Below, piece by piece: positions 1 through 8,791 of a DNA stretch of 64,000 nucleotides. Below the pieces are notes generated by a model, which saw nothing but the letters and a program-made list of their open reading frames with translations, searched no databases and was not told the DNA's origin. The stretch lies in NCBI RefSeq assembly GCF_013403865.1, contig NZ_JABFDK010000001.1, forward strand, positions 806,001 through 870,000, given 5' to 3'. Origin of the DNA: Winogradskyella costae (lineage in GTDB: Bacteria > Bacteroidota > Bacteroidia > Flavobacteriales > Flavobacteriaceae). Within the stretch, counting starts at the first letter, position 1. Every line of letters begins with the position of its first letter. The position numbers and the translations under genes are program-made.

Positions 1-726
1 CACAACAGCACCTGTAATAGGTAAGGCCTGCATAATACTTAGGTGAATATCTCCTGTTCCTGGAGGTAAATCGAGCAATAAGAAGTCTAATTCTCCCCAA
101 GCAGCATCAAAAATCATTTGATTTAATGCTTTTGACGCCATTGGACCTCTCCAAATTACGGCCTGATCTGGCTTTGTAAAGAATCCGATAGACAATACTT
201 TTACTCCGTAATTTTCTACAGGTTTCATTTTAGATTTGCCATCAACAGTTACAGATAATGGGCGTTCTTTAGCGACATCGAACATAATAGGAATTGATGG
301 TCCATAAATATCAGCATCTAAAATACCAACTTTAAATCCCATCTTTGCTAAAGTAACCGCTAAATTTGCCGTTACAGTAGATTTCCCTACTCCTCCTTTA
401 CCAGAAGCAACTGCAACGATATTCTGAATGCCAGGAATTGCTTTTCCTTTAATTTCATTACTCGGTTGCGTCGTTGGTGCATCAACTTTTACATTGACTT
501 TTATTTTTGCTTTTTCATATACTTGTTTGTGTATCGTTTGCAAAATTTCGACTTCTGTCTTTTTACGTGCTTGAAGACTTGGGTTTCTTATAGTGATATC
601 TACAATCACCTCATCAGCAAAAGTAACGACATTAGTTACAGCTCCACTATCTACCATGTTTTCACCTTCTCCAGGTGCTGTAATCGTTTTAAGCGCGTTA
701 AGTATATCTTGTTTTATTAATTTCAT
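1..726 (-). CDS. mrp: Mrp/ApbC family Fe-S carrier P-loop ATPase (partial, C-terminus off the left edge)
   Basis: Mrp/NBP35-type ATPases carry or help deliver Fe-S clusters in the cytosol. The visible 242 residues begin at the ATG on the minus strand (724-726). Residues 1-80 form the MIP18/DUF59-type N-terminal domain. A deviant Walker A, SGKGGVGKS, lies at residues 108-116, followed by GILDADIYGPSIP and LLLDLPPGTGD, both typical of the family. The protein is cut by the window edge, so the CxxC of the C-terminal part cannot be checked. Nothing upstream within 200 bases looks co-transcribed. Identification is firm; the choice between the Mrp and ApbC names is only nomenclature. Confidence 0.93.
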   Translation of the reverse strand, partial: MKLIKQDILNALKTITAPGEGENMVDSGAVTNVVTFADEVIVDITIRNPSLQARKKTEVEILQTIHKQVYEKAKIKVNVKVDAPTTQPSNEIKGKAIPGIQNIVAVASGKGGVGKSTVTANLAVTLAKMGFKVGILDADIYGPSIPIMFDVAKERPLSVTVDGKSKMKPVENYGVKVLSIGFFTKPDQAVIWRGPMASKALNQMIFDAAWGELDFLLLDLPPGTGDIHLSIMQALPITGAVV

Positions 727-939
727 ATAAATGATAAGACTAGAGAAAATAGAGCCTAGAACTTAGACTCAAATATCTCTTATTAAGATTAATTCTAAAA
801 GCAAAGGTAGTTAGAAAAGTTTAGATTTTGAAGTGCTGAAATTGAATTATCTAATGAATGGATTCGGTTTAGTAATCGTCGATTTTATAGAAAGAAAATT
901 AACTTTATAAAGTAGGTTTAGCCTATTAAATTAATGCTT

Positions 940-1269
940 TTACAACTCTTTTGCAGGATCCCAATACACAGAATCTAAATCCTGAATTTGATTATCAACC
1001 ACTTCAACGCCTTCACTTTCTAAAAGCTGTTGCATTAAGTTAGTACCTTCAAAATGATGCTTTCCTGTTAACAGTCCTTTTCTATTAACTACTCTGTGTG
1101 CTGGCACATCTTTTCCAGGAGAACCATTCATCGCATAACCTACAATCCTGGCGCTTTTACCAGCGCCTAAATATTTAGCAATCGCACCGTAACTGGTAAC
1201 TTTTCCGTAGGGAATTAGCTTAGCAACATCATATACTTTTTCGAAAAAACTAAGTGTTTCAGATTTCAT
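940..1269 (-). CDS. Alkyltransferase-like protein (ATL), MGMT fold without the active cysteine
   Basis: This 109-residue protein matches the DNA-binding domain of O6-alkylguanine-DNA alkyltransferase. The family active site PCHRV reads VPAHRV here, with Ala57 in place of the alkyl-accepting cysteine; this is the hallmark of ATL proteins, which bind O6-alkylguanine and flag it for nucleotide excision repair instead of reversing it. The length, about 100 residues with no N-terminal domain, also fits ATL. It is the last gene of a three-gene minus-strand run after trmB and a LysE-type exporter; its ATG shares one base with the stop of the upstream gene (TAATG), so translational coupling is likely. 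Confidence 0.9.
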   Translation of the reverse strand: MKSETLSFFEKVYDVAKLIPYGKVTSYGAIAKYLGAGKSARIVGYAMNGSPGKDVPAHRVVNRKGLLTGKHHFEGTNLMQQLLESEGVEVVDNQIQDLDSVYWDPAKEL

Positions 1270-1898
1270 TACAGTTCTTTTAAAATCGTAAAAAAGGTAA
1301 CTAGAGCTACAAGGCCGGTGATGACACCAATGCTAAGATTCATGCTTTTTTGAGATGTGAATTTTCGATCTTTAATTTTATCGAAAAAGAAAATATAAAA
1401 ATACAACATTACAAAAGTCCCTGTTGCAGCACCTGTTACATAAGTAACAATACTTAATTTTTCAAAATTCATCCAACCAAAAGACACCAAAGTAATGGTC
1501 ATGTATGCTTGGAACGGAATAGGAAAAACATTGAGCGCAGATAATAACATACCATGTAATAATCTGCCATGCTTACTTTTAATTTCTTTCTTTTCTTTAA
1601 GCTCTTTTTGTTTCGATGCTAACACCAGAAAATAAATAGTGATAAGTACAAATATTACAAAAGCAACGCGTTTTAAAATCGCTACAATATCGGGGTGACT
1701 AGACAAGTATCTTGCAAAGATAGCAGCTACATAAGTTTGAACGTAGACGACTATACAAACACCTGTAGAAAACATAATGCCGCGAGCGGCACCTTCTTTT
1801 AGACTAATTCTTGCTGCTGTCATATTTAGTAATCCAGGTGGTGTCACTCCTACAAATGCCACGAAAAATCCAAGAAAAAAAATTACTGTAGTACTCAA
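1269..1898 (-). CDS. LysE/RhtB-family amino-acid exporter
   Basis: This 209-residue integral membrane protein has about six hydrophobic segments and an N-terminus (FFVAFVGVTPPGLLNMTAAR) with the GxxPGP-like region of LysE/RhtB exporters. These proteins export amino acids or related small molecules across the inner membrane. The exact substrate cannot be read from sequence. The basic cytoplasmic loop near residues 90-107 is a normal feature. The gene starts three bases after the trmB stop and its own stop overlaps the ATG of the ATL gene, so all three are probably one transcript. Confidence 0.85.
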   Translation of the reverse strand: MSTTVIFFLGFFVAFVGVTPPGLLNMTAARISLKEGAARGIMFSTGVCIVVYVQTYVAAIFARYLSSHPDIVAILKRVAFVIFVLITIYFLVLASKQKELKEKKEIKSKHGRLLHGMLLSALNVFPIPFQAYMTITLVSFGWMNFEKLSIVTYVTGAATGTFVMLYFYIFFFDKIKDRKFTSQKSMNLSIGVITGLVALVTFFTILKEL

Positions 1899-1901
1899 TT
1901 T

Positions 1902-2576
1902 TTAGTTTATTTTAAATCTAATATACGTAATTGCCTTATCTTTCTCTAAATACTGACTTTCGTAAAAGGTTTGAATTTCAGTTACATCCCCAGGGCTGCC
2001 TTCTAATTTATAAACATTATGATTAGCATATAACACTTCATAACCAGAACCATGCAGCAAACCTAAAGTGTAGCCATGCATAAATTCACTATCCGTTTTA
2101 AGATGCATTAACCCACCTGGTTTCAATACTTTTTTATAGCGCTCCAAAAACTGTAAATTAGTCATTCTATGCTTAGTACGCTGATATTTAATCTGTGGAT
2201 CTGGAAATGTAATCCAGATTTCATCAACTTCATTTTCTTCAAAAATAAATGCTATTAGTTCAATTTGGCTTCTAATAAACGCTGCATTGGGAATATCATC
2301 TTCAATGGCTGTTTTAGCTCCTCTCCAGAATCGTGCTCCTTTAATATCTATACCAATAAAATTTTTGTTCGGATACCGTTTTGCCAAACCTACAGTGTAT
2401 TCGCCCTTACCACAACCCAATTCTAAGACTAATGGGTTATCATTTTTAAAAACTTCTGTTTTCCATTTTCCTTTGAATTTATAACTAGCATCGACCAACT
2501 CTTCTCGTGTTGGTTGATACACATTATGAAAGGTTTCATTTTCTCTAAAGCGTTTAAGTTTGTTTTTACTTCCCAC
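1902..2576 (-). CDS. trmB: tRNA (guanine-N7-)-methyltransferase
   Basis: TrmB makes m7G46 in the tRNA variable loop using S-adenosylmethionine. The SAM-binding motif LELGCGKGEYTVGLA is clear, followed by NFIGIDIKGARFWRGA and the TrmB signature ITFPDPQIKYQRTKHR. I chose the GTG at 2576 because homologues usually begin MGSKNKLKRF; a longer frame to 2645 adds 23 residues that do not resemble the family N-terminus. Length from the GTG is 224 residues, normal for the family. It heads the trmB-lysE-ATL run. The divergent glycosyltransferase starts about 100 bases away, so both promoters must lie in that gap. Confidence 0.92.
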   Translation of the reverse strand: MGSKNKLKRFRENETFHNVYQPTREELVDASYKFKGKWKTEVFKNDNPLVLELGCGKGEYTVGLAKRYPNKNFIGIDIKGARFWRGAKTAIEDDIPNAAFIRSQIELIAFIFEENEVDEIWITFPDPQIKYQRTKHRMTNLQFLERYKKVLKPGGLMHLKTDSEFMHGYTLGLLHGSGYEVLYANHNVYKLEGSPGDVTEIQTFYESQYLEKDKAITYIRFKIN

Positions 2577-2677
2577 TACATATTGATTTATTAATAATTC
2601 GGTAAAATTAAGCAAACATTTTAGGTTTACCTTTGTTAAAGACAATCTAATCTAGAAATTAGAAACATTGATATAAG

Positions 2678-3739
2678 TTGAATACAAAAAAGAGGATATT
2701 AGTTGCACCATTAAATTGGGGATTAGGACATTCAACGCGGTGTATTCCTATTATTAATGAATTATTGAAGCATAATTTTGAACCGGTCATAGCAAGTGAC
2801 GGCATCGCATTAGAATTATTAAAAAAAGAGTTTCCAAAATTAAGCGCCTTTGAGTTACCCTCGTATAATATTACCTACGCAAAAAAAGCAACTAGCTTTA
2901 AAATTAAATTACTAAAAGATTCACCACATCTTTTAAAAACAATTAAGCGAGAAAAAAAAGTTATCGAAAGCTTAGTAGAATCAGAAGGCCTTAGTGGCAT
3001 TATTTCAGACAATAGATTCGGGGTAAGGCATAATGCTATTCCGTCTGTATTCATTACACATCAATTACGCGTCTTAAGTGGTAACACCACTTGGTTAAGT
3101 AGTAAATTACATCAAAACATCATTTCAAAGTATAACGAATGTTGGGTGCCTGATCACATGGGTTCAATTAATTTAAGTGGAGAACTAGGGCATGTCCCTA
3201 ATTTTGTAGCCAAGATAAAATACTTAGGACCACTAACACGTTTTAAAAAACAACACGTAGAAATAGAATACAATTTGCTTGTTTTGCTATCTGGACCAGA
3301 GCCTCAACGTACTTACCTCGAAGAAAAGTTATTAAACGACCTAAAACATTACAACGGAAAAGTACTCTTCATAAAAGGAAAAGTAGAATCTAAGCAGCAG
3401 AAAACTATTATTGACAATGTGGTTATCTATAATTTTATGACAAGTAACCAGCTTGAAATTGCCATTAACAAAAGTGATCTTATTCTTAGTCGGTCTGGCT
3501 ATACAACCCTAATGGATTTATCAAAACTAGAAAAGAAAGCTTTTTTTATACCTACCCCGGGACAATTTGAACAAGAATATTTAGCTAAAAAATTGGCTTC
3601 TGAAGGCATTGCACCATATTGTACACAAGATGATTTTAATATTGAAATGCTATCTAAAATTGAATATTATCGTGGTTTTAAATCAGAGGATTACCAACTA
3701 AATTATAAGCGATTATTTGGTCTTTTCCAAAGTAAATGA
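2678..3739 (+). CDS. Glycosyltransferase, GT28/MurG-like fold
   Basis: This 353-residue protein begins ILVAPLNWGLGHSTRCIPI, the nucleotide-sugar glycosyltransferase N-terminus with a Gly-rich GLGHxxR turn. The C-terminal half has the donor-site pattern LILSRSGYTTLMDLSKLEKKAFFIPTPGQFEQEYLA, which resembles MurG/UGT-type GT-B enzymes. Acceptor and donor are unknown. The start is a TTG at 2678, the only in-frame initiator that keeps the conserved N-terminus; confidence in the exact start is lower. Its 3' end overlaps the convergent sensor kinase gene by 27 bases. Confidence 0.82.
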   Translation: MNTKKRILVAPLNWGLGHSTRCIPIINELLKHNFEPVIASDGIALELLKKEFPKLSAFELPSYNITYAKKATSFKIKLLKDSPHLLKTIKREKKVIESLVESEGLSGIISDNRFGVRHNAIPSVFITHQLRVLSGNTTWLSSKLHQNIISKYNECWVPDHMGSINLSGELGHVPNFVAKIKYLGPLTRFKKQHVEIEYNLLVLLSGPEPQRTYLEEKLLNDLKHYNGKVLFIKGKVESKQQKTIIDNVVIYNFMTSNQLEIAINKSDLILSRSGYTTLMDLSKLEKKAFFIPTPGQFEQEYLAKKLASEGIAPYCTQDDFNIEMLSKIEYYRGFKSEDYQLNYKRLFGLFQSK

Positions 3740-4756
3740 AAACTCACTGCCAACACCTAATTCACTTTCTATATAAATTTTTTCTTCATGTGCCTCTATA
3801 ATGTGCTTTACAATAGACAATCCTAAACCAGAACCACCTTCTTTGCGAGAGCCACTTTTATCCACACGGTAAAAACGCTCAAATAATCGCTGAAGATTGG
3901 CTTTAGCAATCCCATCCCCATTATCCGTAACTCTAATAATAGCTTTATTCTTAATAAGGTTTTCTATACTGACCTCTGTAGTTCCTTTCTCTCTTCCATA
4001 CTTAATAGAATTAACAATAAGATTGGTTAATACTTGTTGAATACGTTCTTTATCCGCATAAACCAAAATGGGATCTAAATAATCAATATCAAAAGTTAAT
4101 GTAATCTGTTTTTTAGCCGCTTTCATTTCAAACAAATCAAATACATTTTGAACTAATTTAACGATATCAAAGTTTTCTTTCTCTAAACTAAGAACACCAA
4201 CTTCTAGTTTGGTAATCATGTCTAAATCTTTGATAATATACGTTAAACGCTCTACTCCCTTACTTGCTCTGGCAAGGTATTTTTTCCTGATTTTCTCATC
4301 CTCAATTCCACCGTCTAATAATGTAAGCAAGTAACTTTGAACAGTAAACAAAGGCGTTTTTAATTCGTGTGAAACATTACCAATAAATTCTTTTCGATAT
4401 TCTTCTCTAATCTTTAGCGTTTCGATTTCAAATTTTTTGTTTTTGGCGTATTTATCAATTTCTTTTGTTAAGGTTCCCATATCTGTAGTTATGGGTTGCT
4501 GCCTTAAACTTGTGGACTCTAACAATGTTAGATCATCATAGATTTTCTTAACGCGTCGGTATATAAAACGTTCAACTCTATATTGAATAATAAAAAAACA
4601 AAATGGAAAACAGACTAGGGGATAAAAAACAAAATGCCAATTGATAATGTGGTAGTGATATAAAAAAACACTTACAAGAAATGTTGTAAACAACGTAACA
4701 TATAGCGCTGTTCGCAAGGCGAATTTATACGATTTTTTAAGATTTTTTTGCTGCAT
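3713..4756 (-). CDS. Sensor histidine kinase, PhoR-like
   Basis: This 347-residue membrane kinase has two hydrophobic helices (about residues 13-34 and 41-58) with almost no periplasmic loop, a linker of about 60 residues, then the HisKA H-box FIGNVSHELKTPL with phospho-accepting His130. The HATPase part shows the N-box (NLIVNSIKYG), G1 box (VTDNGDGIA) and G2 box (GGSGLGLSIVKHI). It follows its response regulator with a one-base overlap (TAATG), so the two form an operon. The absence of a sensory domain suggests it senses through the membrane or a partner, as PhoR does with the Pst/PhoU system, but no pst gene is in view. Confidence 0.9.
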   Translation of the reverse strand: MQQKNLKKSYKFALRTALYVTLFTTFLVSVFLYHYHIINWHFVFYPLVCFPFCFFIIQYRVERFIYRRVKKIYDDLTLLESTSLRQQPITTDMGTLTKEIDKYAKNKKFEIETLKIREEYRKEFIGNVSHELKTPLFTVQSYLLTLLDGGIEDEKIRKKYLARASKGVERLTYIIKDLDMITKLEVGVLSLEKENFDIVKLVQNVFDLFEMKAAKKQITLTFDIDYLDPILVYADKERIQQVLTNLIVNSIKYGREKGTTEVSIENLIKNKAIIRVTDNGDGIAKANLQRLFERFYRVDKSGSRKEGGSGLGLSIVKHIIEAHEEKIYIESELGVGSEFSFTLEKTK

Positions 4757-5442
4757 TAGTCTACAAACTTGTAACCAACACCTTTTACGGTTTTAAAGGA
4801 CTTATCTCCTATTTTTTCTCGAAGTTTTCTAATGTGTACGTCAATAGTTCTGCCTCCAACAACAACTTCATTTCCCCAGACTTTATCTAGAATTTCATCG
4901 CGTTTAAACACCTTACCTGGTTTGGTTGCTAACAAAGATAACAATTCAAATTCTTTTCTCGGTAATGCTGTTTCTTTACCGTTAACAGTAATTTTATATT
5001 CCTCTTTATATATAATCAAATCACCGATTTGAATTACCGCTTCAACACTACCTTCAGAATGCTTAAGTCGCCTAAGCAAAGCTTTTACCTTACTAATTAA
5101 AACTTTTGGCTTTATTGGTTTGGCAATATAATCGTCCGCACCAGCCTCAAACCCTGCTACTTGAGAATAATCCTCACCTCTTGCCGTTAAAAACGTAATG
5201 ATTGTTTCACTAAGAGTAGGCTCTTCTCTAATACGTTCACAAGCCTCAATGCCATCCATCTTTGGCATCATCACATCGATGATAATTAAATGTGGTTGGT
5301 GTTTTTTCGCTAATTTAACAGCTTCTTCACCATTTTCACCTTTAATAACTTGGTAACCTTCTGCGGATAAATTAAATCCTACAATCTCCAAAATATCTAG
5401 GTCATCATCTACCAATAGAATCTTAATATCTTTCTTTTTCAA
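4756..5442 (-). CDS. OmpR/PhoB-family response regulator
   Basis: This 228-residue regulator has a receiver domain (residues about 6-120) with acidic pair DD12-13, phospho-acceptor Asp56 in IIIDVMMPKMDG, and the conserved Lys of AKPIKP, followed by a winged-helix DNA-binding domain ending in GRTIDVHIRKLREKIG and VKGVGYKF. This is the standard PhoB/OmpR plan. It is encoded directly upstream of its cognate kinase with a TAATG overlap. A PhoB-like role is plausible given the kinase architecture but rests on family resemblance only. Confidence 0.93.
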   Translation of the reverse strand: MKKKDIKILLVDDDLDILEIVGFNLSAEGYQVIKGENGEEAVKLAKKHQPHLIIIDVMMPKMDGIEACERIREEPTLSETIITFLTARGEDYSQVAGFEAGADDYIAKPIKPKVLISKVKALLRRLKHSEGSVEAVIQIGDLIIYKEEYKITVNGKETALPRKEFELLSLLATKPGKVFKRDEILDKVWGNEVVVGGRTIDVHIRKLREKIGDKSFKTVKGVGYKFVD

Positions 5443-5673
5443 TTGAATATTATTTTAAATAATTGTAAATATAAATTATATCCCTATTAACTATCTAAAA
5501 ATAGTGAATTGATAACAATTCCCTAACATTGCATTTGTAAATTCTTGAAACTAAGAAGCCCCTGACATATACCATGTTAACATATTGTAAAATGACAACT
5601 ATTAACCAACCTGATTCTTAAAACTCACTATTTGTTATTATATTTGTTGTCTAACTTTTATACAAATCAAATT

Positions 5674-7464
5674 ATGAAAAAAATTTACTTTTTATTATTT
5701 ACTCTTCTATTTACAGCGGCGAGCTCTTTTGCGCAAGTTGTTATAAATGAAATTGATGTAGATACACCAGGTTCAGACACTGCTGAATTTGTAGAATTAA
5801 AGGCGGCGCCTAACACTTCATTAGACGGCTATATCGTTGTGTTTTTTAATGGCGGAAATGATTCTAGTTATGGTTCTTGGAGTTTAACAGGAAAGACAAC
5901 TGATGCCAATGGTTTTTTTATCTTAGCAAATACAGATCTTGTTTCTGGAAGCGATATTGACTTACCTCCTGGAGGATCTGGATACATTCAAAATGGTGCA
6001 GATGCTATTGCAATTTATCAAGATGATATTGCTAACTTTCCTAATGGAACAGCACCAACAATGACTAACCTTATTGATGCTATCGTTTACGGAACAAGTG
6101 ATGGTGATGACGCTGAGTTGTTAACAGGTTTAGGCGAAACAGTACAATATGACGAAGACCTTAACGGTGCTAAAGATACTGAATCTCTTCAGCTGAATGC
6201 TGCAGGAACTGCTTTCAATACTAAAGCTGTTACTTTTAGAGACTTTAACGATGCTGCGGTTTGTGCATTGAGTTTAAGTTCTACTTCTGCCGTATGTGAC
6301 GCGTTCACTCCTGGTACAGATACTTACACGGCTACCGTTGATTTTTCTGGTGGTGGAACAGCATCTTACACTGTAACTGCTAATTCTGGTACAGTTGATT
6401 TTTCTAGCGGAAACCCTTCTACAGATGCAACAGGAACTATAACAGTTACTGGTGTTGCAGAAGGAACTGATGTAATCATTTCTGTTGTAGATGGTGCACT
6501 TTGTGATTTAAGTAGCACAGTGACTAGTCCTGAATGTTTACCTTCAAATACATTACCACTTTATGAAGGTTTTGATTACACCGTTGGAAATGACCTTGGA
6601 ACTGAAGCAAATTGGAATAATTTTAGCGGAACAGCAAATCCTATAGACGTTGTTTCTGGTAGCTTATCTTACACTGGCTTAGTGGCCTCTACTGGTGAAT
6701 CTGTTTTCTTAGAGGGAGGTGCTATTGATTCTGAGCTTACATTTACACCTGTAACCTCAGGAGATGTATTTGCTTCATTTATTATCAATGTTAGCGATTT
6801 ATCTAACATCACTGACACTACAGATGGTGGTTATGTTGTTATATTAGGTGAGTTTGATGCTAGACTTTGGATTCACCCAGATACTGATCCTGTTGGAACT
6901 ACTTATGATATTGCTCTAACAAATAGCAGTTCTGGAGAAAACTTTTCTACAACTAAATATAATGTTGGTGACGATGTTTTAATCGTTATGAGCTATAACA
7001 TTGAAACTGGTGCTATCAACGGATGGATCAATCCTGCTGGTACTGACTTAGGTGGTTCTGCACCAGCAGCAACATTAACAGATACGGATGCTTCACCAAG
7101 TTCTATGATAGATACTTTTGCTTTAAGACAAGATTCTACAGGTGAAACACCAGCAATGATTTTCGATGAATTACGTATTGGAACATCTTGGGCAGATGTT
7201 ACACCAAGCACATTATCATTAACTAACGTTAATAGAAATGCGTTTTCAATTTACCCTAACCCTGCAACTTCTGGGATCGTAAATATTTCTTCTACTAACA
7301 GTGAAGCAATTTCTGTTCAAGTATTTGATATATTAGGTAAGCAAGTTAAAAACCAAACATTAACTAACAACACGTTAAATGTTGCGAACTTAAAGTCTGG
7401 TATTTACATTGTAAAAATCACTCAAAATAACACCTCTACTACTAAGAAATTAGTGATAAAGTAA
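5674..7464 (+). CDS. Secreted protein with type IX secretion C-terminal sorting domain
   Basis: This 596-residue exported protein starts at ATG 5674, where MKKIYFLLFTLLFTAASSFAQ forms a clean signal peptide ending at Ala-Gln; a longer frame from TTG 5632 adds 14 unsuitable residues. The first 150 residues (VVINEIDVDTPGSDTAEFVE) match lamin-tail-like domains of Bacteroidota surface proteins. The middle is Thr/Ser/Gly-rich beta sequence. The last 75 residues (FSIYPNPATSGIVNIS, then GKQVKNQT, SGIYIVKI and the basic end TTKKLVIK) form a type A T9SS sorting domain, so the protein should cross the outer membrane and be attached or released. Ligand or substrate is unknown. Confidence 0.88.
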   Translation: MKKIYFLLFTLLFTAASSFAQVVINEIDVDTPGSDTAEFVELKAAPNTSLDGYIVVFFNGGNDSSYGSWSLTGKTTDANGFFILANTDLVSGSDIDLPPGGSGYIQNGADAIAIYQDDIANFPNGTAPTMTNLIDAIVYGTSDGDDAELLTGLGETVQYDEDLNGAKDTESLQLNAAGTAFNTKAVTFRDFNDAAVCALSLSSTSAVCDAFTPGTDTYTATVDFSGGGTASYTVTANSGTVDFSSGNPSTDATGTITVTGVAEGTDVIISVVDGALCDLSSTVTSPECLPSNTLPLYEGFDYTVGNDLGTEANWNNFSGTANPIDVVSGSLSYTGLVASTGESVFLEGGAIDSELTFTPVTSGDVFASFIINVSDLSNITDTTDGGYVVILGEFDARLWIHPDTDPVGTTYDIALTNSSSGENFSTTKYNVGDDVLIVMSYNIETGAINGWINPAGTDLGGSAPAATLTDTDASPSSMIDTFALRQDSTGETPAMIFDELRIGTSWADVTPSTLSLTNVNRNAFSIYPNPATSGIVNISSTNSEAISVQVFDILGKQVKNQTLTNNTLNVANLKSGIYIVKITQNNTSTTKKLVIK

Positions 7465-7490
7465 GTCTATTTTAAAATTCATATTAAAAG

Positions 7491-7520
7491 CGTCTCGATA
7501 ATTATCGGGACGTTTTTTTT
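7491..7520 (+). terminator. Rho-independent terminator after the T9SS cargo gene
   Basis: Nine-base stem (CGTCTCGAT / ATCGGGACG, with one T-G wobble that favours the plus strand) around an AATT loop, followed by eight T residues. It starts 27 bases after the stop codon. Confidence 0.85.
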
Positions 7521-7539
7521 ATTTTCATACTTTTACAGC

Positions 7540-8520
7540 ATGACATTTAAAGACGACATTTTTAATATAAAATCTGATGCTGATTTTGAAGTATTCGCTT
7601 TAGATATTTTTAAATTCCAGTTTAAAAATAATAAAGTCTATCGTTCGTTTTGCGATTTGCTGTACAAACACCCTTCAGACGTAACACAAGTTTCGGAAAT
7701 TCCGTTTTTACCAATTCAGTTTTTTAAATCTCATAATGTTTTAAGTACAACTTCATCTATTGACAAAACATTTACAAGCTCTGGTACTACCGGAAGCATT
7801 ACTAGTAAACATTTAGTATCCGATATAAAACTATACGAAGAAAGCTACTTAAAAGCTTTTAAACACTTCTATGGCCCTATTGAAGATTATGTGGTATTAG
7901 CATTACTACCTTCTTATTTAGAGCGCGATGGTTCCTCTTTAATTTATATGGTAAATGATTTAATTGAAAAGTCAAACCAAGCAGAAAGTGGTTTTTACCT
8001 CAATAATATTGAAGAATTAGCCAATACATTAAAATCTTTAGAAGCTAAAAAACAAAAAACTTTACTCATAGGAGTTTCCTTTGCACTATTAGATTTAGTA
8101 GAAGCCCACCAACTTAACCTTGAACATACCACAATTATGGAAACTGGTGGTATGAAAGGTAGACGAAAAGAAATTATAAGACAAGAGTTGCACCAAATCC
8201 TACAATTTGGTTTTGGGGTTCCTAATATTCATAGCGAATATGGAATGACAGAATTGCTGAGTCAAGCCTACTCTAAAGGTCAGGGTGTTTTTGAGTGTCC
8301 TCCTTGGATGAAAATCTTAACACGCGATACTGAAGATGCCTTAACTATACAGTCACCTAACAAAACAGGAGGAATTAATGTTATTGATTTAGCGAATGTA
8401 AATTCGTGCTCATTTATTGCGACTCAAGATTTAGGAAAAGTCTATGATAATGGTCATTTTGAAATCATCGGAAGATTCGATAATTCAGATATTAGAGGTT
8501 GTAATTTAATGGCTCTGTAA
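7540..8520 (+). CDS. LuxE-like acyl-protein synthetase/acyltransferase family protein
   Basis: This 326-residue protein resembles the LuxE/acyl-protein synthetase family, relatives of adenylate-forming enzymes. The AMP-binding-like motif FTSSGTTGS lies at residues 78-86, and a second conserved stretch METGGMKGRRKEI and SEYGMTELLSQAYS matches the family core. LuxE proteins activate a fatty acid and pass it to a reductase, but no LuxC/LuxD partner is nearby; in Bacteroidota such genes are often solitary and annotated as acyl transferases. The true acyl substrate is unknown. It sits between two terminators and is probably monocistronic. Confidence 0.75.
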   Translation: MTFKDDIFNIKSDADFEVFALDIFKFQFKNNKVYRSFCDLLYKHPSDVTQVSEIPFLPIQFFKSHNVLSTTSSIDKTFTSSGTTGSITSKHLVSDIKLYEESYLKAFKHFYGPIEDYVVLALLPSYLERDGSSLIYMVNDLIEKSNQAESGFYLNNIEELANTLKSLEAKKQKTLLIGVSFALLDLVEAHQLNLEHTTIMETGGMKGRRKEIIRQELHQILQFGFGVPNIHSEYGMTELLSQAYSKGQGVFECPPWMKILTRDTEDALTIQSPNKTGGINVIDLANVNSCSFIATQDLGKVYDNGHFEIIGRFDNSDIRGCNLMAL

Positions 8521-8666
8521 TTTCAATTTTATGATCTAGAAGTCATAGAATACCTATAGGTTTTTACTTCTCTCAAACTTATTTTAATATTTTTATTTAA
8601 AAAATGTAAGGACATACATTTAGCAACGACTACTCTAAAGCTATGAAAAAGCAAGATTTTCAATAG

Positions 8667-8682
8667 TTGATTGATTGATTGA
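8667..8682 (+). repeat. Tandem TTGA tetranucleotide, four copies
   Basis: Four perfect TTGA units followed by a degenerate TTGG. They lie directly after a seven-codon reading frame (8643-8666, MKKQDFQ then TAG) and ten bases before a terminator stem. Such repeats can vary in copy number by slippage, but no gene frame depends on this one. Confidence 0.7.
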
Positions 8683-8692
8683 TTGGTTAGAG

Positions 8693-8724
8693 GTGCCTAA
8701 AAGTAATTTTGGGCACTTTTTTTT
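8693..8724 (+). terminator. Strong rho-independent terminator (+ strand)
   Basis: Ten-base stem GTGCCTAAAA / TTTTGGGCAC with one T-G wobble that favours the plus strand, loop GTAA, then eight T residues. It lies about 170 bases past the LuxE-like gene stop, so it either ends a long 3' UTR or a separate short transcript. Confidence 0.8.
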
Positions 8725-8730
8725 ATATAT

Positions 8731-8767
8731 AAAAAAGGCCTATCAAATTTTATAATTTAATAGGCCT
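8731..8767 (-). terminator. Terminator of tyrS
   Basis: Inverted repeat AGGCCTAT / ATAGGCCT, with a further AAATT/AATTT pairing inside the loop, followed on the minus strand by six T residues. It begins 25 bases beyond the tyrS stop. Confidence 0.75.
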
Positions 8768-8791
8768 CCCTATATTTTAAATCTATGAGTT

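Noticed and set aside
5639..5646. TATATTTG as promoter of the T9SS cargo gene
   Set aside because: It matches the -7 consensus, but no -33 TTG is at the right spacing and AT-rich sequence gives chance matches.
8667..8682. Phase-variable repeat controlling a gene
   Set aside because: The TTGA repeat is outside any reading frame of a real gene and not placed in a promoter spacer.
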